Source: Diphasiastrum complanatum (taxonomy: Eukaryota > Streptophyta > Lycopodiopsida > Lycopodiales > Lycopodiaceae). Taken from it: DNA of 64,000 nucleotides. The notes beneath the pieces are model-generated. The model saw only the letters and a list, made by a program, of their open reading frames with translations. It had not been told where the DNA came from and made no database searches. Below are positions 37,301 to 52,300 of the stretch, in pieces; positions within the stretch are counted from its first letter, which is position 1; each line of letters begins with the position of its first letter. A program made the translations under genes and the position numbers. The DNA lies in assembly GCA_029204225.1 (NCBI GenBank), contig CM055102.1:50869616-50933615 (forward strand), read 5' to 3'.

Positions 37301-40300
37301 GGACTTCGTCTTCTCGAATCTTGGCTTGTTCTTGTTCTTCTTCTTTCCTTTCGTGAAGAGAGCCTTCTCTTGATCACTGCTTCCCTCTCCTTCGTCTCTC
37401 ATCAGTCTCTCATCAGCGACAAGACTGACTGCTTTGTCGAATGTCATATCTGGTAGACTCAGTATGAGCATTCTCAGCAGCTGATAGGACGTCGGTAGAG
37501 ATTTCATGAAGTACATCAGCTACTGTGGTGCTGGGACCTGGTGCTCCTGTCCTGATGCAGCAGCTGAGCGAAGATCGTTCTGATCTTCTCAACATGCTGA
37601 TCCAATTGGTTGCCATTCCATTGTATGGATTGCAGCTGATTGTGAAGGTGCATGACTGAAGCTGCAGTCCTCTGTTTTAATCTTTCCCATGCTGCATGGC
37701 TGCTTTCGCAGTCTTCAATCTGCATGAGTAGATCTTCATTTACAAAACGATGATCGCCATTGCGCGCTCAACCTTTTTGATCCATTCAGCTCTCCTTGGG
37801 TCTCCCTCTGGAGGCTGCACCTCTGAGAGTTCGGTCACCGACCAGAGGCCTTCGCCCTTCAGAAGTGTTTTGATTTTGAATTTCCAGATTCTGTAATTTG
37901 CGCCATCGAGACTGATTGCTACTGTTGTCTCGATTGTTGTAGCCATATTGTGTTGTCTAGAAAAATCACTGCTGGGATATCAGTAGTGATAACCTGTGAG
38001 CTCTGATACCATGTCGCGGATGCGGAAAACGTTGGGTTCGGTTTGTGTCGCGAAGGCGAAACTGTCTCTTTTTCGATTTTGTTTTCGTCTTCGTATTCGC
38101 GAACGATTTTGTGTCTTTGAATTTTCTTTTGCGCGGAAGCTTTTACAGGAACGTAGACACGCTACTGCACATCACAGAACACATTTGTTTCTAGCAATCA
38201 AGACAGACAACACAAGACAAGGAGATGCACGAAAATAGAGCGACTGTATTATCAGTTTAATTTTTAGAGCGAGATCGTCAGTGTCTCGCTCGTTGGCGGA
38301 ATGACACTCTGATCTTTCGCTGTGTTCTGCTCGTTGGCAGACTTTCATGCACAACTCTAGTATTTTTCTTTTCTGCTCTACTCGCTACATCTCTCTCTCT
38401 CTGTCTCTTACAGATATTCTGTCTATTCACTTTTCTTCACTCTACGTATATGATCCAGAGAGGATAGTTTATACCTCCATTGTGTGGAGTTTACAAGATG
38501 GCTTAATGCAAAAATCACTAGACTAGTTAACGCTAATCAAATAATCAGTTAGTCTCCGTCGTTGCCTCTCGTTTCACCTGGGCGTGAAGTCTATGACTCC
38601 AAGCCCGTTGAGCTGCCAGCTGGCAGCGCGAAAGATTCCTCTTCGTTTGTTTCGTAATCTCCCATTTGCCTTCGTTCTCTTCGTTTCTTTCGTAGTTTTT
38701 TGTTTTGCGTCCCTTTGCGGTTTGCGGTCCTGGAGGTGTGTTTACGATTCACGAATGATTCGCGAATCGTTCGTGCTTCGAGTCAAGGAACGTTGACTGT
38801 CACGAAAGTAGCACACTGCAACAAACAGGTCTTGGTCCAGCCCCAAGAAGGATGCAATAATCTGAAGCCACAAGTAACGGCCATAAGTATTTTGAGACAC
38901 CAACCGAATAGGAGTATACACCGACCTGTACAAACATGCAACTCCACCAGAGGCCCGAAGTATCCTGCCCTGTAGCATAGGTCGTGGAGCAGAAATCCAC
39001 TGAAAACCAGAAATGTGCGGAAGTGGGTGTGTGGAAGATTCATATGTCTCTGCAAAAAGTAGAAAATCAGCCGAACATAGATAGGTGTCAAGATCAGCCG
39101 CCATAGAAGTGGTGGAGAGTCCGCCGCAATTCCAAAAACCGAATGTGACGCTAGCCGGGGTTATCGGGCTGCTCCCATCCCTGAGTACCCCAACTTCCTA
39201 TTGACGCTTGGAGAAAAAGCGAGGGTTGCCATTTGTAAATACCACCCGCTGTTGTTTTGTCCTTGCTCCTGAATAATAGTTTTACGTTGTAACCATTGGC
39301 AGTGAGTAAGGTCATCATCTATGTAAATTTGAGAGCCTCGGAGAGTACGACGCGCACGAAGAACTGTCTGCCGGTCGTCCATAGTTTTGAATTTGACAAA
39401 TAATACCTTCGGATCATGCTGGAGGCGCCAAGCATACTGGATACATGGAATTGAGAGCCCCATGCATGAAGTAAACAAAGAGGTAACCTGGTCCAGTGCC
39501 GTGCCCTTAGTAGGAAGACCCCGAAATCTTAAGTTGAGCTTTTTGGCATCCCGACGTTATTGTTTTGCCAAGACGCCTTGCACCGTGGTGTCCAAGGAGG
39601 GTGCTACAGAAGATGAAGAGGTGGTAGATGATCTCAGTATAGAAGCCAATGATTTGGTCTCACGTACTTCTTGCTCGAGAGTAGTTACCTTTTGTACATG
39701 TTCCACCGTCTCATGAAGCCGCTGTTCAAGAACAGGAATCCGAGCAGTGCACTCAACAATGTCATGTATTTGGCGCTCAAGTAGGGGAAGCTTACTCATG
39801 GATGCCTTCGTATCCTCAACAGCACGGGAGATATTAGGGATGATGTCCCTCTGCAAAGCACTGAGCGCAACACGAAGAGAAGCAATTTCAGTCTGTTGAG
39901 CGTCAATCGTGGCAGTCTTAGTAAGCAGATCCGCACGAAGTTCATTGGGTTGTGAAAGAAAAGTGGCAAATTGCATAGAAATGTACTCATTCAGCGAGGA
40001 GATGTTCTCGAGAGTGGTGTGCCGCGTGTAGGTGTGGCATGTGTCTCCCATAGCAGCTGAGCACGAAGCAGCAAGGTGGGATGCCTGAGAAAACGACGAC
40101 AGCCTGTAGCCCTACTCATGAAGAGAATGTGAAGAAGAATTTCGTCCATGTCCAGAATATGGTATTCGGCATAATCCTAGACGTGGATATCAGTACTCCA
40201 GTGTACGAGATTTTTGGTTACATCTCATTATTTCAAACTAGGCTAGAAATGTAATTAATAGTCTTGTGAGGACCTAGTCTCAAATCTAATGACATGTGGA

Positions 40301-43300
40301 GCTATTTCATGGGTTAGGACGGCTATAGGCATTATGTAGAGTATCAGTAGTGATGACTCGCATGTATGGGAATGTTGTAGGCTTGCGTGGGCACGGGGCT
40401 ATATCCTTTTGGAGAAACTCGCCCTACCACCATTCCTATTATGTGAATTGACGGCGAGTTCCTATAAGACATCTTGACATAGATACAGATGATTATTATG
40501 CACACACACTTTTGCATACGTGTCCATTTTAGTTTTAATTTGTACTAGATGTTTTTTCTTTATTACAGTTTTGGAGATGTTTTATACACTCCCATGGTTA
40601 CCACATACTCGACATTTACTTCATTAGTCTTATATGCCTTTGGCATGGAAAAGACATTAATAAAGCTTTCTTTCAGTTGTGGATTTTGAAGTCCCCATTC
40701 GGAGATCGAAGACACAAAGAGTCTTACATACTTCTGCTAGATCCAGGATCACCAAATCTTCACGTGCTTCCCGCCAATCTATAGCACGCTCCACTACTAC
40801 TATCACTCACTATTTCCAGCTTGCTCATAGCTAGTCTCCTCCGCAGAGCAGGTGGTTAAGCTCTTGCTTTGTACCCTCACAAGCTGGTGGTCAAGCTTTG
40901 ATACTTATTCTTAGAGATAGAGAGATAGATATGCTAGTTCTTTTCTTTTACTTATAAATAAGTCTGTATGCGGACAATGCTCCTCACATTTTGTACTCTC
41001 TTTTGTCTTATGTACCCTTGGGTACCAAAAGACATTAATAATAATAATTCTAATTCTAATTCTCTCTACATTTGCATCCTATCCTGCGGCTTGGGGGTGA
41101 TGCTATGGAGATTGATCAATAGCTTTTTATTGGTTGGGTGGTTTTGCTCCACCATCATTCCTCTGTGTGTGTTTGTATGCAGGATCTTGAGGTGCTTCTC
41201 CTTACAGTGATATTAGAGATAAATGTAGCGGTACTTTTAAGTTTTGTTTATGTAGCAGCAACGCCTACATGAATACAATATTCATCCTCGGTTACATATA
41301 TACATGGTACATAGTTTCATTTTGAAATTTAAATTTCTATAAATCTCAACTTCATAACTTTATGTAAATGGTTTTTTAATCTAGTATGATGATGTGGCCT
41401 TCTTGTTCATGTTCCCATTTTCTCAGGGGCATTTTTGTTCTTGTTCCCTATTTCTGATGTGATTAGTTGTAGAATATTTTGATTCAAGACCTGCTTGACC
41501 AAGAGCCTATACATCTTATATCTTGGCGATCATTTCCAAAATTGTCTCCATGATGGTACTCGCCGCTTTTCTATAAGATACTGTTCATGATGGATGGATA
41601 AATCCTGATTTCTGGTGAAAGCCGTCATCTCTAAAAAGGTGAACATGAATGAGGTACTGAACATAAAGTCAGACTATTGAACCTCTAAGATAGAAAAACT
41701 GCATACTTAAAGAAAAGCATGCATTTGGGGATGATGATATATGTTTTGCAATATCTATGTTTAGGATTGAATTCAATATCTTCAAACATATCCTTGTTGA
41801 ACTTCCTTCAACTTCAATGTCAATCACATCTTGAATGTATTATAGATATTTAGTCAAAGTTATTGGTATAGATATTTATTCCAAGTAATTGACCATGTGT
41901 GCAAAGGGCCCTTGTTGGAAGCCGACACTCTTTGTACGATCATCTGCTATTGTATGCTGTTGCAATGTTGCAAGAAACCACTTTGACATTTCATGATCCA
42001 AAAACATAAATCCCCGTGCTTAAATCCCGATATATGTTCAGTTTTGAAACTTGTAGCCGCCTCAAAGATGTAGTGGGAGAAAAGGCTTTGTGCAGGAGTT
42101 GCCCGTGCAACTTTACAGCTCCTCCTCCTTACGCTGAGCTTACTATTTAACTATTTTGTATGAATTTGATACACAATACAAACATCTAGGGACATCTCTT
42201 AGAGCCCACAAATAGCCTCTGTTGAGATTAACATTATGCATGTCTCTTCAGCAAGCCACTCATTAATGAATACGAAGTGAATAAGCTGTACCTACTTGTT
42301 TTCTGATGGTTTGTGTTTGTTCTAGTAACTGGGTGTTTTGATATCAGATAGTTTTTATGTCATTTTAGTGCTTTCTTAAGACATGAAATGTACATCACTT
42401 TAAGCATTTCAGACCAAATTCAAATGAGGAATCAAAAGTAAGCTTTCTTGCAGTATCGGGATATTGTTGGATATTTTAGGAGGCTTTCTCTGCACAGGGA
42501 TGACTTATTTAAGCACATACTCACAAAGGTTCATTCATCCTTGCACTGGAAATTATTTTGCTCTGCTTTTCATATTAGACTCAGCTGTGGATACATCCAA
42601 GGTGTTTGTCCTCAAGCGTTCAAAAAGCATGGTCATTTATTAGCCTGTGGAATGCTTCTGACATGCATTTTCCTTTTCGACCCCCTTTTCCACCAGGAAC
42701 TATAGATTTACCAAGCTGGAATGAGTTTATCGATGGACTACAAGGAAATGACCTAGCTGGATCTACTGAGGAAGTGAAAGATCTCATAAAGCGAGAGGCA
42801 GATTTTTCAATTTGGGAAGATCTTTTGGAAATCTGCAATCATGATCCATCGAGTAATTATGACCTCCCACCAGATGCACTGTACAATGTTAGCCTGGGAG
42901 TTTCTCAGTCCTCTGTTCTATTGCAGACTACAGTTGGTATTCCCCCCTATGCTACAGGATCAGGTTATCTAATGCCAAATGGCTTCAGTCAGGGCCCTCA
43001 AATTTGTACTGGGGTCCCATTTCAGGCTTTAGAGGAAAATGCTCTTGAAGCTGCAGCTATGGTCAATGATCATAAGGTGGCCTTTGTACTCTTTGAACTT
43101 GCCTTAGATGCTTATATATTTTGTTTATTGCTTTCATGTTAACTCATCCACAGTAGCCTCTGTGGCTTACACCCTAACATAGGGATGCTTATGTAGGTAG
43201 AATGTATAGCTCATCTTGTCACTCCCAAGTGTCAACTGTGATTTCATAAGCGTTGTAAACACTTAGTACTGTATAGGCTGAATCTGGATCTGCATTGATA

Positions 43301-46300
43301 ACATTTTCTATATTTGGCAGCATCTTTAGAAACTTCATAGCTTTTATGGTAAGAGTTTCATTATAGAGTATTTGAAACAAATTTATATCCTCTTTTAAGC
43401 ATGCAAATGAGAGCGCCTATCCAAAAGCAATCTTAATTTTGATGTCAGAAGTATGTGAAGGTAAGTGATAAAACTTATTTGATATAGCATAAATAACACC
43501 CCATAGATTCTTTTTCATACCTTTGTGACTTTCCTCAAGATGCAATTCAGCATTTGATTTGATTTCAGTTACGGACTACAGGATACAGGCCTACTGGGCT
43601 ACTCTGCATATATTCCGCAGGCCTCTTTACATTTATTGTTGGCTATGTATATTTCTGGTTACGCATTTTATATTAGTCATGTACAAGCCCCAGAGCCTTT
43701 TTATATGCTTATGACCCGCATTGGGTCCTTTTTTATGACATTGACTAGCCTTGGGCCTTTATTATATGGTTATATGTGGAGTGGGGGCCCGTAGGAGGGC
43801 GCACTATTTTCCCTCCCTCCTCCTTTTACTTTTGAATTCCTATTTTAGGGTTCATTGGTAGGGTATTTATAGGGGCATTTGTACACTCATTTTTCAGATT
43901 ATTGATTGGTATTGCTTGGGCTCTTCGTGGGAGAACCTATTGTCTTGTCTATTGCTTGTAGGGCTTTAGTCTATTGCTGTCTTTTATGCTTCATTGATTC
44001 AACACCTGAGATTTTGATCATAACTTGGTATCAGAGCACTTTCCTGATTGCTGAATTTCAGATCTGATTTTCTGATTGGGTGCCCATTTTCCTTGCTGGT
44101 TTTTCTCTCTTTGCTGAGGGCTTTCGTCTCTTTGCTTCAGCAACATTCAGCACAGTTTGGAGGAGGACCAACTCCCATCAGAGCATTTTCCTTGGCGGAG
44201 CTTTAGCAGATAGTTAGCGGAAGTACTTCCGCTAAATTTGGCGGTTGAAAATTATTATTATTATTATTTGTTTTGGGCAGATTATTTCCGGCGCCCAAGT
44301 TCCAAATCCTTTTCCCTCTTTTTTTTTGAATCCTCCATTTGATTCAGGGAGAGGATTCCCAACCATCTTTTCAACATTGATTGGAGGCTGTCCAGCGCTC
44401 TACTTCATCCCGCCATTATTCCAGCAGAGTTTCAGCCATATTTCAGTTTTGATTGAAGGCTCTCGAGAATTGGTATTCTAAGCTTGAGACCTACTTCCTT
44501 ATGTTTCCTAGGACTGTATGTCTATTGTTGAGCGCGAGGAAGTCTAGCGTCAGGTGTCTGATTTATTACGTCAAGGCCTTATTGTTCCTAGCCACAGTCC
44601 TTTTGGTGCTCCTGTTTTACTTGTTGATAAGAAGGATGGTACTAAACGTCTATGTATTGATTATTGTGCTTTAAATAAACTTACTATCCGTAATCAGTAC
44701 CCTATCCCTCATATGGATGACCTGTTTGATCAGTTAGGCCAAGCCAGATCTTTTCTAAACTTGACCTTCGTTCCGGTTATCACCAGATTCGTATGCATCC
44801 TCCTGATGAGCACAAGACAGCTTTCCGTACCCACTTTGGTCTGTATGAGTTTCGTGTCCTTCCTTTTGGTGTTACCAATGGCCCGCCCACTTTTCAGAAT
44901 GTCATGAATAACATCTTTCGTCCTCTGCTTGGAAAGTGTGTCATTGTTTATTTTGACGATATCCTCATTTATAGCACCACACTCTCTCTTCATGTTCAAC
45001 ACGTTCGTTCTGTTTTTGTTTTGTTAGTTACTCATTATCTGTATGCTAAACGTTCTAAATGTTCTTTTGCTATTGTACAAATCGAGTTTTTGGGCTTCTT
45101 TGTTACTAATGGTACTGTTCGTCTCGACCCTCGTAAGGTTCGTTCTATTCTTTCATGGCCTGTGCCTGCTGATGTTCATGATGTTCGTATGTTTCTTGGT
45201 CTTGCTATCCATCTTCGTAAACCAGTTGCTCATTTTGCCACTCTTGCATCTCCTTTGCATGCTCTGTTGAAAAAGGAAACTTCGTTTGCTTGGACTCCCG
45301 CATGTCAGTCAGCTTTTGATACTTCGAAGGTTAAGCTTATTACTGCCCCTGTTTTATGTCTTCCAGAATTTTCCCAGCGTTTTGCTGTTGAGACTAATGC
45401 TAGTTCCATAGGATTAGGTGCTTTGTTACGTCAGCGTCAGTGTGTTATTGCATATGAATCCCGTCGTCTTCGTTTGTATGAGCAGCGCTATTCCACTCAT
45501 GAAAAAGAGTTGCTTGCTATCATTTTTGCTTTAAAGAAGTGGCGTCATTATCTGTATCGTGTTCCGTTTGACGTTTTTACTAATCACCAATCACTTCGTT
45601 ATTTGTATACACAAAATGATCTTAGTGATCGTCAGTACCGTTGGCTTTAGTTTTTACAGTCCTTTCATTTTGATATTCGTTATAAGCCTGGTAAAAGTAA
45701 CGCTGCTGCTGATGCTTTGTCTCGTTTACTTGCTCTTACTTACAGGCTTGTTACGTCTCCCCACTCTTGGTATGATGATCTTCCTCAGGCTTATGCCACA
45801 TGTCCAGACTTTCGTGATGTTATGTCGTCTGCCTCTTGTCCTTCCTCTCACCCTCACCAGGTTTACTCCATTGTTAATCATCGTTTGTTTCACTATGGTT
45901 TGTTATGTATTCCCAGCAATCTCGACATACGTCCACAGCTCCTTCTTGATGCCCATTCCTCTCCTGTTGGTGGCCATTTTGGTTTTCAGAAGTCCTTGTT
46001 CCGTTTGAAAGAACATTTTTATTGGCCTTCCATGCTTTCCCACCTTATTCATACTTGTGATTTTTGCCTTCGTAAGAAGTATTCCCGTGAAAAACCTGGC
46101 GGTCTCCTTTAAAGTTGGTCTATTCCTTCCCGCCAGTGGACTGATATATCTATGGACTTCATTTTAGGTCTTCCCCGTACTTAGTGTGGTCATGACTCTT
46201 GTTTGGTGGTAGTTGATAGGTTTTCTAAACAAGCTCATTTCATACCAGTCAGACGTACTATTACAGCAGAGCAGTGTGGTCGTATATTTATTTCTGAGAT

Positions 46301-49300
46301 TTTCCGCTTACATGGTCTCCCACGATCTATACTTACTGATCGGGATACCAAGTTTACATTAGGTTTTTGGACAGAGCTTATGCGTATCTTGGATGTTAGG
46401 ATACTTATGGGCACTGCTTTCATTCTTCTGCGGATGGTCAGTCTGAGGTTATTAACCGGGTATTGGAGGATTGTTTACGACATTATGTTTCTCCTTCTGG
46501 TCGTGATTGGGATCAACATTTATGTTTGGCTGAGTATAGTTATAACAGTTTTGTTAGTTCCAGTACAGGTGTTTCTCCTTTCCTGCTTGCTCATGGATAC
46601 TCACCAGTTCTACCCAGTATACCTGCTCCTCCAGATGATGCACCTGTTACTATTTCATCTTATCTTTCGAGTGCTCGGGAGATTATTACTAGAGCTGCTA
46701 CTCATTTACAGCATATTCAGCAGCGGTACAGGATCATTGTTGATCGTCATTGGCGCCATGTTGAGTTTGCAGAGGGAGATACTGTTTTTCTCCGGTTACG
46801 CTTTGCTCGCCATCGTTTTGTACAGGGTCTTGCTTCTACTGAGAAGCTTGCGCCGCGCTATTATGGGCCTGTTTAGATTCTTGAGCACCTCAGTCCAGTT
46901 ACATATCGTCTTGAGTTACCTGCTGCTACTCGGGCTTGTGATATCTTTCATGTCAGTTTATTACGTGCTGCTATTGAGGATGATGCTCCTCGAGATTCCT
47001 CATTTCCTACAGATTCAGAGCTTTTTCCATTCCTGCCAGCTGCTATTTTACAAGTGCGCTTATTGCATAGTCGTCGCCATCGGCAGGTTTAGTTTTTGGT
47101 CCAGTGGGATGGTCGTCCTATTGAGGAGGCTACTTGGGAGCCCATTGATGTTTTTTATCATACCCCTATCCTGGCTGATCAGGCTCGATCACTTGCAGCT
47201 ACCATTGCTTCTCGAGATGCTCTCAGATGGGATATCTTGAAGCAATATTTTTCTCTGGCACTGCTTCTTATCTTATTTTGCCTACATTGGGGGCAATGTT
47301 CTTTATAGCCAGGGAGAGTTACGGACTACAAGATGCAGGCCTACTGGGCTACTTTGCATATATTCCGTAGGCCTCTTTACATTTACTGTTGGTTATGTAT
47401 ATTTCTGGTTACGCATTTTATATTAGTCATGTACAGGCCCTTGAGCCTTTTTATATGCTTGTGACCCGCGCTAGGTCCTTTTTTATGACATTGACTGGCC
47501 TTGGGCCCTTATTATATGGTTATATGTGGAGTGGGGGCCCGTAGGAGGGCGCACTATTTTCCCTCCACATTTTGTCTCCCTTTACTTTTGAATTCCTATT
47601 TTAGGGTTCATTGGTAGGGTATTTATAGGGGCATTTGTACACTCATTTTTCAGATTATTGATTGGTATTGCTTGGGCTCTTCGTGGGAGAACCTATTGTC
47701 TTGTCTATGCTTGTAGGGCTTTAGTCTATTGCTGTCTTTTATGCTTCATTGATTCAACACCTGAGATTTTGATCATATCTATTTCAGAAAGGAGTAACTC
47801 ACTCTTTGATGCTGCCTATTAAGGTTCATAAGAGTCCCTAAAGAGCTTCTACAAGTCGTTCCCCTTGTTAGCCTAGGTTTCTTGAGGCCGAACTTAATGA
47901 GTCCCAACAAAGTCCATGATTACCTAGGGAGTTCAACTGCTAGGTGAATTGCAAAATTGAGGTTTAAAAGAGGACCGGGGACTGGTGAACAAGAAGAAAG
48001 CAGTGGTCATAAAATACACGACAATAGTTCAAATAGTTACAAAACACCTGCTTTTGCTTATGAATCCATAGATTCGGCACTTTGCTGACCCACCGCCCCT
48101 TAATCTACAGCAAAAGTTACCAGTGGTACAGCAGCTTGGCTTTTGGTCTCCTTTTTTAGGCATCCTCAAGGAAGAGATGCAAAGCATAAAAGTGAGGAAC
48201 TTGCTTGTGATTTAGTAGCTTGTTAATAAAAACTCATCAAAGGTCACTTGATACTTGATGGTGGTCCGTCCCTACAAAATTCAGCAGTAATTGATTTTGG
48301 GCTCTTCTAGGTGACACAATGTGTAAATTTTTAAAGGATGAATGTGAGTCTTTACTTAGCCTTTTCATCAGGGTATAAAACTTAGTGATTTTGGAGCCAC
48401 AAGTGAGCTCACCACTAAGTTTGTAGCTAGTTCTGGGTTACTTTGTGCTGTATTGTTTTGCCGTCTAGTGACCTGACTGTCCAACGAAAAGATAATCTTT
48501 GTCTCTCGTTCATACTTAATTAACTCTATTAAGGTCGTAGTCAATTCTTCTAACTTTGTTCCATAGTGTTTTGCTGTCTGAGTGACCTATTTGTAGACCA
48601 ATGACAAAGGTAATTTTTGCCTCGTTTTCTAGATAAATTCCAATCCATTTTTGTGTCATGCTTAAGGTCTCAATTATAATTTGCTGACTTCCATTTTTTT
48701 TTTGGAACTGAACACCTGCACTTTCCATAATGTGGAAAAATGCCAGTATCATTCAATTAAGCTCCTCATCTGCCAACACAGTGCTTTGATACATAGGCTC
48801 AAAGCAAGCTTTTTAAAGGGTAATCTGATGTTTTACATTGAGAACTACATGTTTCTAGAAATCCCTTCTAGTTGTGGCGTACTTTGCACTCAACTCTATT
48901 GCATACTTATCTGGTTGTCTTAAAGTCTGCTGGGTCCGTTCATATCGACAGTTTGAAGCAGTATTAAACTTAAATGGAATCTGCATTTTCTCTCTACGAG
49001 TTTGAATGTGTTTCAAAGAGGAATTTACCCGTGAGATTTGTGCAATGCACCAAATTCTGCCGCATCAATCTTTCCTCCCTTCTCAGATCTACTAGGTAGA
49101 GCATCTTTTTGTTATTGCATTATGTATGGTAACTGAATCACAAAGGATGTACTCTACTACAAACTTGTAAAACCGTTTGCATTAAGAGCCATGGAACTCA
49201 GGATTTTCAATTAACATGATAAATTTGACTATCTTTCCTTGTTAAGGTTTAACTCTGATTTAACTACTGATGAGCTGCTGTGCTCATCTTTGCAGTCAGG

Positions 49301-52300
49301 CACACTACAATTGATATCCAGTTCAAAGGCATCGAGCTTATTTGAACCAGTTCAACACATGACACAAAACCAACCACTAGCATCTGCTTCCACATATGAT
49401 GCAGAGAATTTGAATGATATTGTCATTCTGAGTGCACTGCAACCACAACTTCAAGAAAACAGTAGTAAAATCATGCAGCCCCCACAAGAGCATGTTTTGC
49501 AGCATGAAGAATGCCAAAAAGAATCTCAACAACTATGCTCACTAGAGTGTGATCAGTTAACTCAACTTATTTCACCGTCAATAACTTTGACCCAGAAGGT
49601 GAACAACGCTGAAATTGTCTCACCAGTGTCTGACACAAGTTTTATGCAGAAAGCTGGTATTCGCACTAGGAAAAAAACTAGTGGTGTTGCTGATAGGTTT
49701 CAAGTGGAAAAGCTTTCGAAGTTGGAGCAGCACAAAGCACCCTTATCCATGGAATGTGCAGGGGATAGATTTGCTGTGAACTCCAATGTACGAATGGACA
49801 TAGAATTAGAACCCTCATTGACCCAGGAAATGAAATTCAGCATCCTTGATTTTTCACCCAATTGGGGCTTCTCCTATGAGGAAACGAAGGTGTGTGGTTG
49901 ACTCTCCCCCCTGCTCCCAATCAACACGCTTACACCAAGTGCCTAGTTTCTTACTATGTACTCATTCTATTTGCGACAGCTGTTTCAACAGGAACCTAAA
50001 CAGTATATGTAGCCACTGTACTGAGAGCATGCTTAACCCTTGACGTTATCAGAACACATACTCTGCATTATACGGAAGTATTTTCATCCCTGTACAAGAT
50101 AATAGAGGCGGTTAAGTTTTGGTAAAATCTTGATTGAGACACTGTTCTTTTCCAGTTATATTCACGGATAATATTCAGACCTTGTTGACCGCAGGTTCTT
50201 ATCAGTGGTATTTTCCTCAAGACAGAGAACCCGTTACAATGCCAATGGAGCTGTGTATTTGGTGAAGTTGAGGTCCCAGCAGAAGTTGCAAATGTAGGTG
50301 TCATTAGTTGCAAAGCACCTAGCCATAGTCCGGGAAGGGTCCCATTCTTTGTTTCTAGTGGAGATAAAAGTGTGCGCAGTGAAGTAAGATTGTTTGAATA
50401 TCGAACCAAAATGGAAGGTTGCTCATACTGTGCAACACCCTCATCAGCACAAAGTGGAAGACATTCACCAAAAGCGGAAGAGGCGCTGTTGCAGATTAGA
50501 TTGGTATGCATGCTTTTTACCAGCTCTGGAAATGCATGTAAGACAGACATAGGGAGACATTGGGAACCTAATAGATTCAGCAGTAGAGTCTACTCCTGTA
50601 GTGTGGATGAAATTGATGATTGGGATAGCGTTGAGAGTTTGGCTTCAGTCTCATCAAGTATTGGTTTGAAAGAGAAAATATTTCAGATGATGATGAAGGA
50701 AAAATTGGAAGACTGGCTGCTTACAAAGGTCAGTAAAGATGCAAAAGCTGCATTAGTTCTGAATGATTCTGGCCAAGGACTGTTACATTTAGTTGCTGCA
50801 CTTGGTTACGACTGGGCAGTATTACCCATTTTAGCAGCTGGTGTTGGTGTTAACTTTCGCGACACTCGTGGCTGGACTGCTTTGCATTGGGCTGCTCTAT
50901 ATGGAAGGTGATAGACCAATATCTTTCCTTTGTGTTTTATGAGCTTCTTGTCATATAATAGTTACTTCTTCATGTGGTTGCTATGTATGGTACATTTATG
51001 GTGGGGATGTTTTCATCTTGTATGTCCATGTGCACCTGAGTGTTATCTACTCCAGACCTCGAAGTCCGGAAAGGAGCCGTGATGATTGTGTTTCAACTCA
51101 TTCAGATCTATGCTATTATCATATACATCACAGGAATTATAATTTGCTCTATGCACATCAATACCTATGTGCTGTACTGGATTAAATATACCTCTGAGAA
51201 CTATAGCAGTGGAAAATCCCCTTAAGATTGATCACAATGGATCTTATTGCAATTCCAGAGGATTATGACCTCTGAAAAGATAGTGCTAGGTGTTTCTTTA
51301 AAGGGAATAGAAATAGAGCACAACGATGAGAAAGGTTCAGGCACATGTGACTGACTAGTTCATGTTTTTAAAGTTTTGAAGCATAAAGCCCATGGCACAT
51401 AGTATTTGCGACTTTCCACTATTCGATTTTAAAATATCTTGTTTCCTTAAAGCTGCATATATTCTAGCTTAAGCAATCCCCTTGTTTCTCAATTAGTTGC
51501 TTTTTTGAAATAATTCATATTATAAGGCTTTTAGGTAATTGGGATGTGAGATCATGTTCAGACCTTTGATGTTACTGATAACACTAAATAGAGGATGGAT
51601 ATGACCTAAATTTGTGAAGATTCTAGTCACCTGCCAAAAGATTTGAATCAATCTTGTGACTCGTAGTCACACAAATTTTAAGCAACCTTATGCATCTTGC
51701 CACCCACCAACATTTGGGAAATAGATTTTCCATTTTTTCTGTTTGCAATTTTGTTTCGGATTGAACTGAAATCAATGCGAAAAGCTTTGAATCATGAGGT
51801 GAATGTGAAATCAGAGTGTGAATCATTATATGTACCTTTTTGTCAATTGTATTTAAATTCATGTACATGTATCTCATCTGTAGAGCTATTTCGCTCGTTT
51901 GTAAGCAAATAAAACCTGTGATCTGGCTTCTATTGGTACTAAATCATCAAAGCAAACCTCCTACTTGGCTTCTACTTAGCAGTAAGCAATAGAATGGAAC
52001 TTGTGATCTACCTACCGATTGGTAGTAAATCCATCACTCATTTGATCCAACTTATCAAGTACATGATACTAATCTGTTATCCATCATATGTAGCCTCTAG
52101 ACAACCATATTATTAAGAAAATGTGCAATGACCTATCGCAGGAAACATGATGTCAGCAGAATTTTGAATTATATTGTCATATCTACAATGATGAACTGCT
52201 GAAATTTCTAGAAGGCTGAATTTCAGTCTACCCAATTTCTAGGGATCCAATTTGCAATCTATAAAATGAATATTTCTACTGTAGGAAGTACAATGTAGCT

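Larger units (their letters stand above)
43567..47780 (+). mobile_element. gag-less Ty3 chromovirus in intron 7
   Basis: A 4214-bp element with LTRs of 459 bp (43567-44025) and 464 bp (47317-47780), an exact tRNA-iMet site TGGTATCAGAGC (44026-44037) and a target duplication ATTTC (43562-43566 and 47781-47785). The LTRs start AGTTAC and end ATAACT/ATATCT rather than TG...CA. They differ at roughly 20 places by eye, so it is older than the Copia at 4.7 kb. Between primer site and RT only 480 bp remain; gag and protease are missing. Confidence 0.9.

Noticed and set aside
35904-37456. Several plus-strand open frames of 68-88 codons
   Set aside because: They are antisense shadows of the minus-strand Copia gag-pol.
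43077-43142. Extension of CAMTA exon 7 past the donor
   Set aside because: The added codons are hydrophobic and unlike CAMTA, and the frame stops at 43142; splicing at 43076 gives the right phase for exon 8.
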